A stretch of DNA of 12,000 bases from Roseiarcus sp052147395 (GTDB lineage: Bacteria > Pseudomonadota > Alphaproteobacteria > Rhizobiales > Beijerinckiaceae): the NCBI GenBank assembly GCA_052147395.1, contig JBKQKS010000031.1:1-12000 (forward strand). Direction: 5' to 3'. Within the stretch, counting starts at the first letter, position 1, and every line of letters starts with the position of its first letter. The position numbers and the translations under genes were made by a program. The notes beneath the pieces were generated by a model that saw nothing but the letters and a program-made list of their open reading frames with translations, searched no databases and was not told where the DNA came from. Shown here in pieces: positions 1-7,131 of this stretch.

Positions 1-17
1 AGGCTCGGAGCGCCAAA

Positions 18-1976
18 ATGGTCGCCAAGGTCGAAATGGTGGAGATGCTCGGCGAACGCGCCGTGCTGCTGCCGGCGTTGATCGAACAAGCGCTGGCGGC
101 GAACGACCGAGCGAAAGTGCGCCTGACGGTGTTGCAGGAGGCGTCCGCCAAAGTCGCGGACCCGAGCCGGGCGAGCCCGCCGATGGAAGCGGAATTGCGC
201 GCCGCGGGTCTCGACGATCCCGCATTCGCGGCGACGATTTTCGGCGCGCGGCGGGTCGACGACCAGTCGTTCGTGGCGCCCGGCGCCGCGCGATTGGCGG
301 CCGGTCTGGCGAGCGATCTTTGCGCCATGTTGGCGCCGATCGAGGCCGCGGGCTCTGAACAGGCGGGTCAGCTGCGAGCGCGGCTCGATGCGGCGCTAAA
401 GGCGCTCCCGGAATTCCGCGACGACCGCGTCACTCGGGCCGAAGTCGCGAACCTCGGGTCGGTGCGGCGCGAGCGCGGCGACACGCTGCATCTGCTGCTG
501 ATGGACCTGCACAGGGAGCTCAACCGCGTCGCGGCGGCCGTCGCCGTCGAGGACATCGACGGCGCCCACGCGCACGGGCTCGACGAGCGCGACCGCGAAC
601 GCGTTCGAGCTTTTATGCGCGGACTGAACCGGACTGCGCGCCTGGCGTTCGGCCATCCGGGGCTCGGAACGACAGCGGCGCGCGTCGGGTCGAGGCTCAC
701 CATCCAGAACGACATCGGCATGACCGACGCCCACGTTCTGGTCGTGCACGTCGACGGTCCGACGGCGACGACGACCTACACCGACGTTCACCGGATCCGC
801 GCCAAGTTCTTCATGTCGCTGTTCGACGCCGAGGCCGTGGTGTGGAGCGCGCTCGCCGAGAACAAGCACGGCAAGCTCGCCGAGGGCGAGGCGTTCTATC
901 TCGTCACGGGGGTCTATACGGCCAACAGCGACGCCGATCTCGACCGCTTCCTCGAGTTTCTCGGCTCGCGTATCGTGTTCCTCATCGACTGGAACAAGGC
1001 CCGCAAGGCGCTGCAATCCTTCGTGGCGAAATCCAGCGCCATCGAAATCCTGCGCGACGCGGCGCACCGCGACGACGGGCATCGCGCCTTCCTCGAGCTC
1101 GGCGGCGCCAATCTGGTGTTCGAAGCGGTGCGGCGCGCCGCGGCCGGGCGAATCCCCTATGGCGTGCCGCTCGATCAGGCGATCGGCGAGCGCGAATGCG
1201 TCGGCTTCCTCGACAACGTCCTGCATGTGGCGAGCGAGGGCCTGAGGGACGGCCGCTCGGCCCGCCTGATCCGCGACGAGATCCAGGCCGATTTCTCGGA
1301 GCGCCTCGACACTGCGGAAAGCGAGTTGCTGGCGACGGTGCTGCGTCATCTCGGGCTCACGCGCATGCTCGCGGCGATGATCGAAACGGCGTTCGACCCG
1401 AGCGGATTGGCGAGCCTCGCGGAGCGGCAGGCGCTCGCTCGGCGAGCCAAACAGATCGAAGCCAAGGGCGACCGGCTCACCGTCGCGGCGCGCGAGATCG
1501 TCGTGCGCGCGCACGACGCGGGCCCGCTGCTCTCGCTCATCGACCAGGTCGAGAACGCGACCGACGCGTTCGACGAAGCGGCGTTCCTGATCAGCTTGGC
1601 GCCCGAGAACTCGAGCGGCGACGCGCTCAGCCAACCGCTCGCCGAACTCGCGGCGATCGCGACGAATGGCGCGGGTCTGTTGGCGCGCGCGCTGGAGGCG
1701 GCGATCGCCATCCCCGACGGCGCGCCGGTCGACGCCGCCTTCGCATTGCAAAACCTCGATGCCGTATTCGACGCCGAACGCGACGCCGACGCCGCCGAAC
1801 GCGCGGCGATCACCTCGATCATGCGGGCCTCCGCGATTGGCTCGCCCCGTGGCGTCGATCCCCGCGCGCTGGTGCTGGGTCTCGAGATCGCGCGGACACT
1901 GGAAGAGACGACGGACCGGCTCGCGCATGCGGCGATTTCGTTGCGCGAACACGTTTTGCAAGGGCTTTCCGCATGA
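18..1976 (+). CDS. PhoU/DUF47-like helical protein with a large unrecognised N-terminal region
   Basis: Encodes 652 residues. The last ~180 residues (about 470-652) are helical and acidic, with heptad-like spacing and stretches such as AKQIEAKGDRL and SLIDQVENATDAFDEAAFL. These resemble the PhoU-like DUF47 family (YkaA-type partners of Pit phosphate transporters), which is usually only about 200-230 residues long. The first ~440 residues are extra; I do not recognise them. They include a well-ordered core at about 230-340 (RLTIQNDIGMTDAHVLVVHV; FLIDWNKARKAL) that looks like a folded enzyme or binding domain. No signal peptide or membrane segment is seen, so it is probably cytosolic. The ATG at 18 is preceded by GGAG at 7-10 with 7 nt spacing, but the frame stays open to base 1, so an earlier start cannot be excluded. 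It overlaps the next gene by ATGA, implying translational coupling. The coding call is strong; the DUF47 assignment is moderate; the function is inference (phosphate sensing or a phosphoacceptor). Confidence 0.72.
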   Translation: MVAKVEMVEMLGERAVLLPALIEQALAANDRAKVRLTVLQEASAKVADPSRASPPMEAELRAAGLDDPAFAATIFGARRVDDQSFVAPGAARLAAGLASDLCAMLAPIEAAGSEQAGQLRARLDAALKALPEFRDDRVTRAEVANLGSVRRERGDTLHLLLMDLHRELNRVAAAVAVEDIDGAHAHGLDERDRERVRAFMRGLNRTARLAFGHPGLGTTAARVGSRLTIQNDIGMTDAHVLVVHVDGPTATTTYTDVHRIRAKFFMSLFDAEAVVWSALAENKHGKLAEGEAFYLVTGVYTANSDADLDRFLEFLGSRIVFLIDWNKARKALQSFVAKSSAIEILRDAAHRDDGHRAFLELGGANLVFEAVRRAAAGRIPYGVPLDQAIGERECVGFLDNVLHVASEGLRDGRSARLIRDEIQADFSERLDTAESELLATVLRHLGLTRMLAAMIETAFDPSGLASLAERQALARRAKQIEAKGDRLTVAAREIVVRAHDAGPLLSLIDQVENATDAFDEAAFLISLAPENSSGDALSQPLAELAAIATNGAGLLARALEAAIAIPDGAPVDAAFALQNLDAVFDAERDADAAERAAITSIMRASAIGSPRGVDPRALVLGLEIARTLEETTDRLAHAAISLREHVLQGLSA

Positions 1977-3583
1977 CGGCGAAACGGTTCGAACCCGTCT
2001 TCATCGGCGCCGGCGGCCAGCCCGGATCGCTGCTCGCCTCGCATGTCGGATCGAAGGCCGCGGAACTGGCGCGCATCAACGCTCTGCGCCTGCCGACGCC
2101 GCCGGCGTTCGTGCTGCCGACGAAACTCTGCGCGGGCGTGATCGCCGGCGAGGACGCGGCCCTGAAAGCGTTGCTCGAGGGGTTGATCGCCGGCATCGGC
2201 TGGCTGGAATCGGCGACCGGGCGGCGTCTCGGCGACGCTCGCAATCCGCTGTTCGTTTCGGTGCGGTCCGGGGCGGAAAAATCGATGCCGGGCATGCTCG
2301 ACACCATCCTCGACGTCGGCTTGAATGCGAAGACCGTTCATGGACTGATCCGCAGCAGCGGCAATCCGCGTATGGCGTTCGACAGCTATCGGCGCTTCGT
2401 CAGGTCCTACGCCGAAGTGGTCGGCGGCGCCGCTCAGAGCGCTTTCGACGCGTGTCTGCAGCAGATGATCGCCGCCGAAGGCGTCGCCAACGAAGCCGAA
2501 ATCGATTCCGAGGCGCTGGAGCGGCTGGCTCGCGAGTTCCTCGCCGTGGCCGCGCGCCTGGGCTCGGCGCCGCCGTCCGACCCGATCGACCAGCTGAGCG
2601 AAGCGGCGCGCGCCGTATACCGATCCTGGGAAAGCCCGCGGGCGCAAAATTATCGGCGGCTCAACGCGCTGGAAGGCCTCGCGGGGACGGCGGTCACGGT
2701 CCAGGCGATGGTGTTCGGCAATTCGGGAAGCGATTCCGGCGCCGGCGTCGCGTTCTCCCGCGATCCGGCGACCGGGGAAAAAGGGCTCTACGTCGACTTC
2801 CTCGCCGACGCGCAAGGCGAGGATGTCGTCTCCGGACGCCGGACGCCGGGCGACGCAGCGTTGCTGGCCCGGCGCCTGCCCGGCGCGGCGCGCGAGCTGG
2901 AAGACGGCGCGCGCGCGCTGGAGGCCGCTCGAGGCGATATCCAGGACATCGAATTCACGATCGAGCGCGGCCGATTGTTCTTTCTGCAAACGCGCTCCGC
3001 CAAACGCACGCCGCGCGCGGCGCTGAAGATCGCCGTCGATCTGGTGGCGGAGGGGGTGATCGATCGACGGCAGGCCCTGGAGCGTCTCGCGGGCGTCGAT
3101 CTCGATGCGGCTGGCGTCTCCCGGTTCACGACGCCGGCGGAACCGGCGGCGAAAGCGATCGTGGCCTCGCCGGGGGTCGCCTGCGGCCGCGCCTGTTTCA
3201 CTAGCGCCGAAGCGGAACGGATGGCGGCGGGCGGCGATCCGGCGATCCTCGTCAGGCGCGACACGTCGACGGAGGATGTCGCCGGCTTCGCCGCTGCGAG
3301 CGGCATTTTGACGGCGATCGGCGGGCGCACCTCGCATGCGGCGGTGGTGGCGCGGCAGATGGGCAAAGTATGTCTCGTCGGGTGCCGGACGCTCGCGATC
3401 GGCGACGCCGGAGGGCCGGCGCGGCTCGGCGATGAGACGGTGCATGGCGGCGATTGGATCGGCCTCGACGGCCAGAGCGGCGAGGTTTCCCTCGGCCGCC
3501 GCGAGATCGCGGTCGAGGCGCCGGCCGAACGCGCGCTGGTCGAGCAATGGCGGCGCGGCCTCGCGGGCGACTCTCGAGTTTGA
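1973..3583 (+). CDS. Pyruvate phosphate dikinase-like protein lacking the PEP/pyruvate barrel domain
   Basis: Encodes 536 residues; true PPDK has about 870-900. Residues ~20-345 form the PPDK-type ATP-grasp domain: FVSVRSGAEKSMPGMLDTIL at 94-113, MVFGNSGSDSGAGVAFSRDP at 246-265, a QGEDVVSG segment at 281-288 and IQDIEFTIERGRLFFLQTR at 323-341. Residues ~390-505 form the swivelling phosphohistidine domain, GGRTSHAAVVARQMGK, with the predicted phosphorylated His at 455, the same number as in Clostridium symbiosum PPDK, so the two are colinear to this point. The protein then ends; the C-terminal TIM barrel that binds pyruvate/PEP is absent. Known chemistry predicts ATP-dependent autophosphorylation of the His, but the final acceptor is unknown, and ordinary PEP synthesis is not expected from this chain alone. 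The ATG at 1973 has an AAGGG Shine-Dalgarno at 1960-1964 and overlaps the upstream stop. The open frame continues upstream to 842, but that part is arginine-rich shadow of the first gene. A convergent gene lies 50 bp downstream. Confidence 0.88.
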   Translation: MTAKRFEPVFIGAGGQPGSLLASHVGSKAAELARINALRLPTPPAFVLPTKLCAGVIAGEDAALKALLEGLIAGIGWLESATGRRLGDARNPLFVSVRSGAEKSMPGMLDTILDVGLNAKTVHGLIRSSGNPRMAFDSYRRFVRSYAEVVGGAAQSAFDACLQQMIAAEGVANEAEIDSEALERLAREFLAVAARLGSAPPSDPIDQLSEAARAVYRSWESPRAQNYRRLNALEGLAGTAVTVQAMVFGNSGSDSGAGVAFSRDPATGEKGLYVDFLADAQGEDVVSGRRTPGDAALLARRLPGAARELEDGARALEAARGDIQDIEFTIERGRLFFLQTRSAKRTPRAALKIAVDLVAEGVIDRRQALERLAGVDLDAAGVSRFTTPAEPAAKAIVASPGVACGRACFTSAEAERMAAGGDPAILVRRDTSTEDVAGFAAASGILTAIGGRTSHAAVVARQMGKVCLVGCRTLAIGDAGGPARLGDETVHGGDWIGLDGQSGEVSLGRREIAVEAPAERALVEQWRRGLAGDSRV

Positions 3584-3633
3584 TCGGGCCGCAATCGTGA
3601 ACCCCTGTCGCCGCAAACCGCGTAAGCCGGACC

Positions 3634-4785
3634 TCAATGCGCCGGGCTCGGCGCAATGTCGAGGTTGATCGCTCCGCTCGCCGTGTCCCCGGCCTTGATC
3701 GCGATTTCGCCGATGGCTTCGCGCAGCGTCGGGGTGGCGTCGTTGAGGCGCTGCCCCGTCGCGAGCCGCGCGCCGATCGCGCGCACGACCTCGCTCGAAG
3801 CGAATTTTCCGTGGTTGATCGCGTCGTCCGAATCGAGCTTCGTGAGGTCGACGACGTGCACTCCGGCCTGTTCGAGGATGCCGCGATAAGGCTGCTGCAA
3901 CGGGTCGACGGCGCCGAGCCTCGGCTCGTCGCCGGCGATCAGGCTCGACAGTCCGAGCGCGCGATCGTCCTGCGAGACGAACAGCGTGATCGGCGGCGCC
4001 TTGTCGTTCTTCTCGATCTCGGCGATCTCGCGTCGGAAGACATCGACGTCGATGTCCGGCGAAGCGAGCATGATATCGGTGATCTTGCGAGACAGGCCGC
4101 GATTGCGGATCGCCATCTGCCGCAGCGCCTCCACGGCGACGAAATTGCCGAGCGAGTGGGCGAGAATGGCGACCGAGCCGACATGCTTGTCGTCGACGAT
4201 CGCCTGCAGCACCGCTTCGAGCGCGTCGCGGGAGTAGTTCGCGCTCTCGCGATCGTAGAAATAGGAGAGCGCCTGGCCGCGCGATGGCCAGGTAAACAGC
4301 ACCGGAACGAAGTCCGCGCGCGAGTCGTGGGCGATCTGGGCGAAGCGGTAGACCGCCTCTTCGAACTTCGTGTTGTAGCCGTGCACGAACACCAGCGCCT
4401 GGCGCGTCCGCGACCTGTCGAGCCGCGAGTCGAATTGCGCTCGAGCCTGGTCGAGACTCAGCACATCGGCCTCGACGGTGACGAAATCTTGGGCGGGATC
4501 GCCCGGAGGCTTAGCCGGCCACTGGATCTCGCCGATCTTTCTCGACGAGTCCGGCGGAATCGAAACGGCGATATCGGCAAAGCGCAGACCTCTGGCGCGT
4601 TCGCCGCTGAACATCACCCCGGGTTCGTCCGTCGGCGCCCGGGTGGTCGCCACCAGCATGGCGACGGTGGACGCGTCCGGGGCGCGCGCGCTCACTTCGA
4701 TAAGATTGCCTTCCGGCCGCCCCGCGCAGCCGGCGAGGAGGAAGACCGCGACCAGCACGCCCTGAAGCCAAACCCTCGCCGCCAT
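3634..4785 (-). CDS. Alpha/beta-hydrolase lipoprotein, DUF900 family
   Basis: Encodes 383 residues from the chosen ATG. The N-terminus is a lipoprotein signal: MAAR, a hydrophobic run (VWLQGVLVAVFLLAGC) and a lipobox LAGC with Cys20, so the mature protein is probably anchored on the periplasmic side of a membrane. The hydrolase fold follows: oxyanion-side FVHGYN at 133-138, FTWPS at 164-168, nucleophile elbow LAHSLGN with Ser211, a candidate acid at Asp273/274 in SQDDRAL, and a candidate catalytic His325 in NHGKF. This arrangement fits the DUF900 serine hydrolases, whose substrates are mostly unknown (lipase or esterase activity is inference). The ATG at 4785 was preferred over one at 4851 because it places the signal peptide at the N-terminus and has GGGG about 6 nt upstream. 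The gene stands alone, convergent with the PPDK-like gene, and its 5' side abuts the low-GC insert. No terminator is evident in the 50 bp between the convergent stops. Confidence 0.87.
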   Translation of the reverse strand: MAARVWLQGVLVAVFLLAGCAGRPEGNLIEVSARAPDASTVAMLVATTRAPTDEPGVMFSGERARGLRFADIAVSIPPDSSRKIGEIQWPAKPPGDPAQDFVTVEADVLSLDQARAQFDSRLDRSRTRQALVFVHGYNTKFEEAVYRFAQIAHDSRADFVPVLFTWPSRGQALSYFYDRESANYSRDALEAVLQAIVDDKHVGSVAILAHSLGNFVAVEALRQMAIRNRGLSRKITDIMLASPDIDVDVFRREIAEIEKNDKAPPITLFVSQDDRALGLSSLIAGDEPRLGAVDPLQQPYRGILEQAGVHVVDLTKLDSDDAINHGKFASSEVVRAIGARLATGQRLNDATPTLREAIGEIAIKAGDTASGAINLDIAPSPAH

Positions 4786-4858
4786 CGAATTCCCCGCCGC
4801 CGCTTTCCCACCCCTTCTAATGCTCAATTCCCGCCCCGCGGCAAGCGACACGGCGGCG

Positions 4859-4898
4859 AATCCGGCGGTTCGAAAGCCTCTCGCCGCCCCGCCGGATT
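4859..4898. repeat. 10-bp perfect inverted repeat upstream of the hydrolase gene
   Basis: AATCCGGCGG at 4859-4868 is exactly complementary to CCGCCGGATT at 4889-4898, with a 20-nt loop. It lies 74-113 nt upstream of the chosen hydrolase start, at the point where GC-rich sequence gives way to the low-GC insert. It could be a 5'-leader hairpin, a protein-binding operator or an insertion scar. There is no T-run on either side, so it does not look like an intrinsic terminator. Confidence 0.5.
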
Positions 4899-5170
4899 GC
4901 CGGTTACCGTGGGTTGCGGTCCACTCGATAAAGAAAGGAAAATACGGGCGCGTCAGCGTAACTCCATATCAAATCTCCATTCGCACTGCCAAAAAATGAA
5001 TGTGATATGGCGCACCGGTAATCCCCGCGTAATCTCCGGTCCCCGTAATCCCATCGGAAGAACTGATCGGAACAGAAAGACCATGACGCAAAAAAATGGA
5101 TTAAGTAAAGCGTCACCGTAACCCCCGTAACCCCCGTAACCACGTAACTTGTCATCGCTTGGGGGCGTTC
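4899..5170. other. Low-GC intergenic stretch between the hydrolase gene and tcmP
   Basis: No gene is convincing here. One minus-strand frame stays open through much of it, but its product is the tandem repeat (VTGVTGVT) followed by low-complexity residues, without a family likeness. Short A-runs occur at 4991-4996 and 5090-5096. Any promoter of the minus-strand hydrolase gene should lie here or just downstream; a weak candidate is TTGGCA (4992-4987) with TATGGA (4968-4963) 18 nt apart. The main structure is the GTAAY motif series and tandem repeat described separately. Confidence 0.5.
5116..5150. repeat. 9-bp tandem repeat (CCGTAACCC)
   Basis: Three 9-bp units, CCGTAACCC, CCGTAACCC and CCGTAACCA, fill 5116-5142, followed by a shortened CGTAACTT to 5150. 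On the minus strand this reads as repeated GTTACGGGG. Related GTAAT/GTAAC copies are dispersed at 4958, 5018, 5029 and 5045. Iteron-like protein binding is possible but is not shown by the sequence. Confidence 0.75.
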
Positions 5171-6310
5171 TTACACAGCTGCGATCTTAGTTTCATCTTT
5201 TGGCTTCCTATTCCCGGCACCCCATGTATTATGGATTTTGCCTTCACGAGCGAGTTCGACGCAAATGTCCTTCACGTTAGTCTCGCGTAGCATGAACGCC
5301 TGCAGCAGGGTATCAACAATCTTAGCAAACTGCCATTCTCTGCAATCGATAAGCATTTGCGAGAGCCGCTCCTTCGCGAGCGCCTTCTGTCCTTTCACAA
5401 TGTCATCGATCGACGCCTCACGGATGTCTGCGTCATGATCGGCGAAGAGTTCAATCGTGCCGCTCTTGTTTTCCCGCTTCCGAGTCATTGCTGCTGAGCG
5501 GTTCCGTGCGTGCTCGCGGAGCGCTTCATATTCGGTCTCGCGAAATGCTTTGAGCCCACTTCTGTTCTTGGTTCCGTAAGCCAGGAAAAAATGCGGTCGC
5601 TCTTGGGTACTCTTATCGATTTTCGTGGATACAACGTGATCGAACTTTCCTGCGGCCTTTAAAGTCTCGCGGAAAAGCAGTTCGACAGCTGGGCCAAGCT
5701 TCATCGAGGGATCGAGGCGGTCCTTCCAACCTGGTCCGCCAAGGATTGGATCGAGCGAAGCAGTAATTCTCTCGTCAGGGTGAGAAATGAACCGGCTGAT
5801 GTGGCCGTACATGAAATTAATTATCACCTCGCATTTACCGAACGCAAAGAGAGGAGCGATCTTAGTAAGAGGGTACTCGGTCCAGCCAGTCGGATCGATG
5901 AAGATCAGAGGAAAAGACTGCCCAACAAAGTCGATAATTCCGTTCACCGCATCGACGAACTCGCCATGATAGGTTTTGATCTCGAACTTATCGTCCGGTC
6001 GGTTAAACTGGGCAACTGCAGAAGCCATCTGCCTGTAGGCCGCCGCGTCTTTCTCCGAAAAGAAGCACTTTATTTTCCGACGCACACCTGTCTCTTCCTC
6101 GATTTTCTGCTGAGCCTCCTTCAGCACTTGGATCGCTATCATGAAGGAGGTGTCGGAATAGTCGGCGGTCTTAGACTCCCATGGGCCGGAGAATCCGTCG
6201 ACATAAGTGATGTCCCAGCCGCGCAACACTTTGAAAGCCAGCGCCTGCAAATAGCGCCGCAGGATGAAATGCTTGGCCTGGGTCTGTTCACGGCCGACAT
6301 ACGTATTCAT
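5171..6310 (-). CDS. tcmP: Three-Cys-motif partner protein TcmP
   Basis: Encodes 379 residues that I recognise as the three-Cys-motif partner family. Motifs in order: YVDGFSGPW at 36-44, FFSEKD at 83-88, IFIDPTGW at 136-143, INFMYGHI at 164-171 and LAYGTKNRSGLKAFRE at 243-258. The first three have the layout of a Rossmann-type, possibly methyltransferase-like fold; catalysis is not established. The last ~75 residues (about 300-372) look like a helix-rich winged-helix-type domain. Members are usually encoded beside a DUF5131 protein bearing a three-Cys motif, and this one is: DUF5131 is directly upstream on the same strand with 16 nt between them, so they are probably co-transcribed. The ATG at 6310 has only a weak GGTG upstream, consistent with expression coupled to the first gene. 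Composition is much less GC-rich than the flanks, consistent with transfer. The family assignment is strong; the biochemical role is unknown. Confidence 0.9.
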   Translation of the reverse strand: MNTYVGREQTQAKHFILRRYLQALAFKVLRGWDITYVDGFSGPWESKTADYSDTSFMIAIQVLKEAQQKIEEETGVRRKIKCFFSEKDAAAYRQMASAVAQFNRPDDKFEIKTYHGEFVDAVNGIIDFVGQSFPLIFIDPTGWTEYPLTKIAPLFAFGKCEVIINFMYGHISRFISHPDERITASLDPILGGPGWKDRLDPSMKLGPAVELLFRETLKAAGKFDHVVSTKIDKSTQERPHFFLAYGTKNRSGLKAFRETEYEALREHARNRSAAMTRKRENKSGTIELFADHDADIREASIDDIVKGQKALAKERLSQMLIDCREWQFAKIVDTLLQAFMLRETNVKDICVELAREGKIHNTWGAGNRKPKDETKIAAV

Positions 6311-6326
6311 CGAGCACCAACATTTG

Positions 6327-7076
6327 CTATGCCGCCACCCGACCGAGCAGTTTGTTCGCCGTCGGATACTCGTTCCACTCGCGACCTTTCAGTAGGCGTC
6401 CCCCAGATTTCGGCCGGATCCCGCCCCACTGTTTAAAGAAGAACGCAACACCATCCTTCTTGCATTGATCACGGATTTCGATAGCCCATTCCTCTTCCAT
6501 CGGTCGTGACCTCGGCCCACTTTCACCGCCGACGATGGCCCAATCGATCCCCTTCAAGTCGATTCGACCGACCGAACCAATCAACGGTTCGAACGACACG
6601 AACTTCACCGATGCCTGCGCGGATTTCAGGTGCCTAAGACGCACAGTGTTCTGTTCGTTCTCGATGGACACTCCCAACCAAATGTGGCTTGGGGCGCGTC
6701 CCTTTCCATAGCGGCGGCGCAAGAATTTAACCAGGAGCGAGCTGCGCTTTGTAAGCACTTGGTAGGTATGCCAGTTTGCAGCTTCCATTGTGTCGAATAC
6801 GGCGTCGATGTATTCGGTTGGCACGTCTTTGTGGAGCAGGTCGCTCATCGAGTTCACGAAAACGCGCCTCGGCTGTTTCCATTGCAGAGGCTGCGCGAGC
6901 CGTGTAGGCCGAAGCGTGAGATCGAAGCCGCTCTCAAACGGATGGCCATCAACCCCGCGAAAGCGTTCGGAAAAACGCTCCGCGTAACAAAAATCGCAAC
7001 CTGCTGTGATCTTGGAGCACCCGGTTACAGGGTTCCAGGTCGAATCAGTCCATTCAATCGGCGTACAATTGGCCAT
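6327..7076 (-). CDS. DUF5131 (phage Gp37/Gp68-like) three-Cys-motif protein
   Basis: Encodes 249 residues, a usual length for this family. The defining motif is near the N-terminus: IEWTDSTWNPVTGC, then Cys20, Cys27 and Cys30 in a CX6CX2C arrangement ending CYAERF. Other family hallmarks are VFVNSMSDLLH at 72-82, IWLGVSIEN at 132-140, FVSFEPLIG at 159-167, WAIVGGESG at 179-187 and FFFKQWGG at 212-219. The three cysteines suggest a metal or Fe-S cluster site comparable to radical-SAM proteins, but the spacing is not the canonical CX3CX2C, so radical-SAM chemistry is inference. The family is common in phages and accessory DNA. The ATG at 7076 is preceded by AGG 7 nt upstream. It is the first gene of the two-gene unit with tcmP. 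What the pair acts on is unknown. Confidence 0.92.
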   Translation of the reverse strand: MANCTPIEWTDSTWNPVTGCSKITAGCDFCYAERFSERFRGVDGHPFESGFDLTLRPTRLAQPLQWKQPRRVFVNSMSDLLHKDVPTEYIDAVFDTMEAANWHTYQVLTKRSSLLVKFLRRRYGKGRAPSHIWLGVSIENEQNTVRLRHLKSAQASVKFVSFEPLIGSVGRIDLKGIDWAIVGGESGPRSRPMEEEWAIEIRDQCKKDGVAFFFKQWGGIRPKSGGRLLKGREWNEYPTANKLLGRVAA

Positions 7077-7131
7077 TTTGCAACCTAGAACAAAGGTCGA
7101 ACAGCCGCAAGCTCGTCGGTCCGGTGCAACT

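Noticed and set aside
396..1961. 521-codon minus-strand open frame opposite the DUF47-like gene
   Set aside because: Composition is arginine-rich and motif-free, a mirror of the real gene on the plus strand.
842..1972. Long plus-strand open frame continuing upstream of the PPDK-like gene
   Set aside because: This part is Arg/Ala-rich with no motif and lies entirely inside the DUF47-like gene in another frame; family likeness and a Shine-Dalgarno support the start at 1973.
1346..3637. 763-codon minus-strand open frame opposite the PPDK-like gene
   Set aside because: Its product is Arg/Ala/Ser-rich and without motifs; antisense open frames of this length are common opposite GC3-biased genes.
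3637..5121. 494-codon plus-strand open frame over the hydrolase gene and intergenic gap
   Set aside because: The minus strand here encodes a complete lipoprotein hydrolase with signal peptide and catalytic motifs; the plus frame has no likeness.
5116..5150. CRISPR array
   Set aside because: The units are 9 bp and contiguous with no spacers, and no cas genes are present.
4904..5155. 83-codon minus-strand frame starting with VTGVTGVT
   Set aside because: The repeat and a few chance residues explain it; there is no Shine-Dalgarno and no family likeness. The DNA repeat itself was kept as a feature.
5780..6436. 218-codon plus-strand frame across tcmP and the DUF5131 end
   Set aside because: It is antisense to two well-recognised genes and has no motif of its own.
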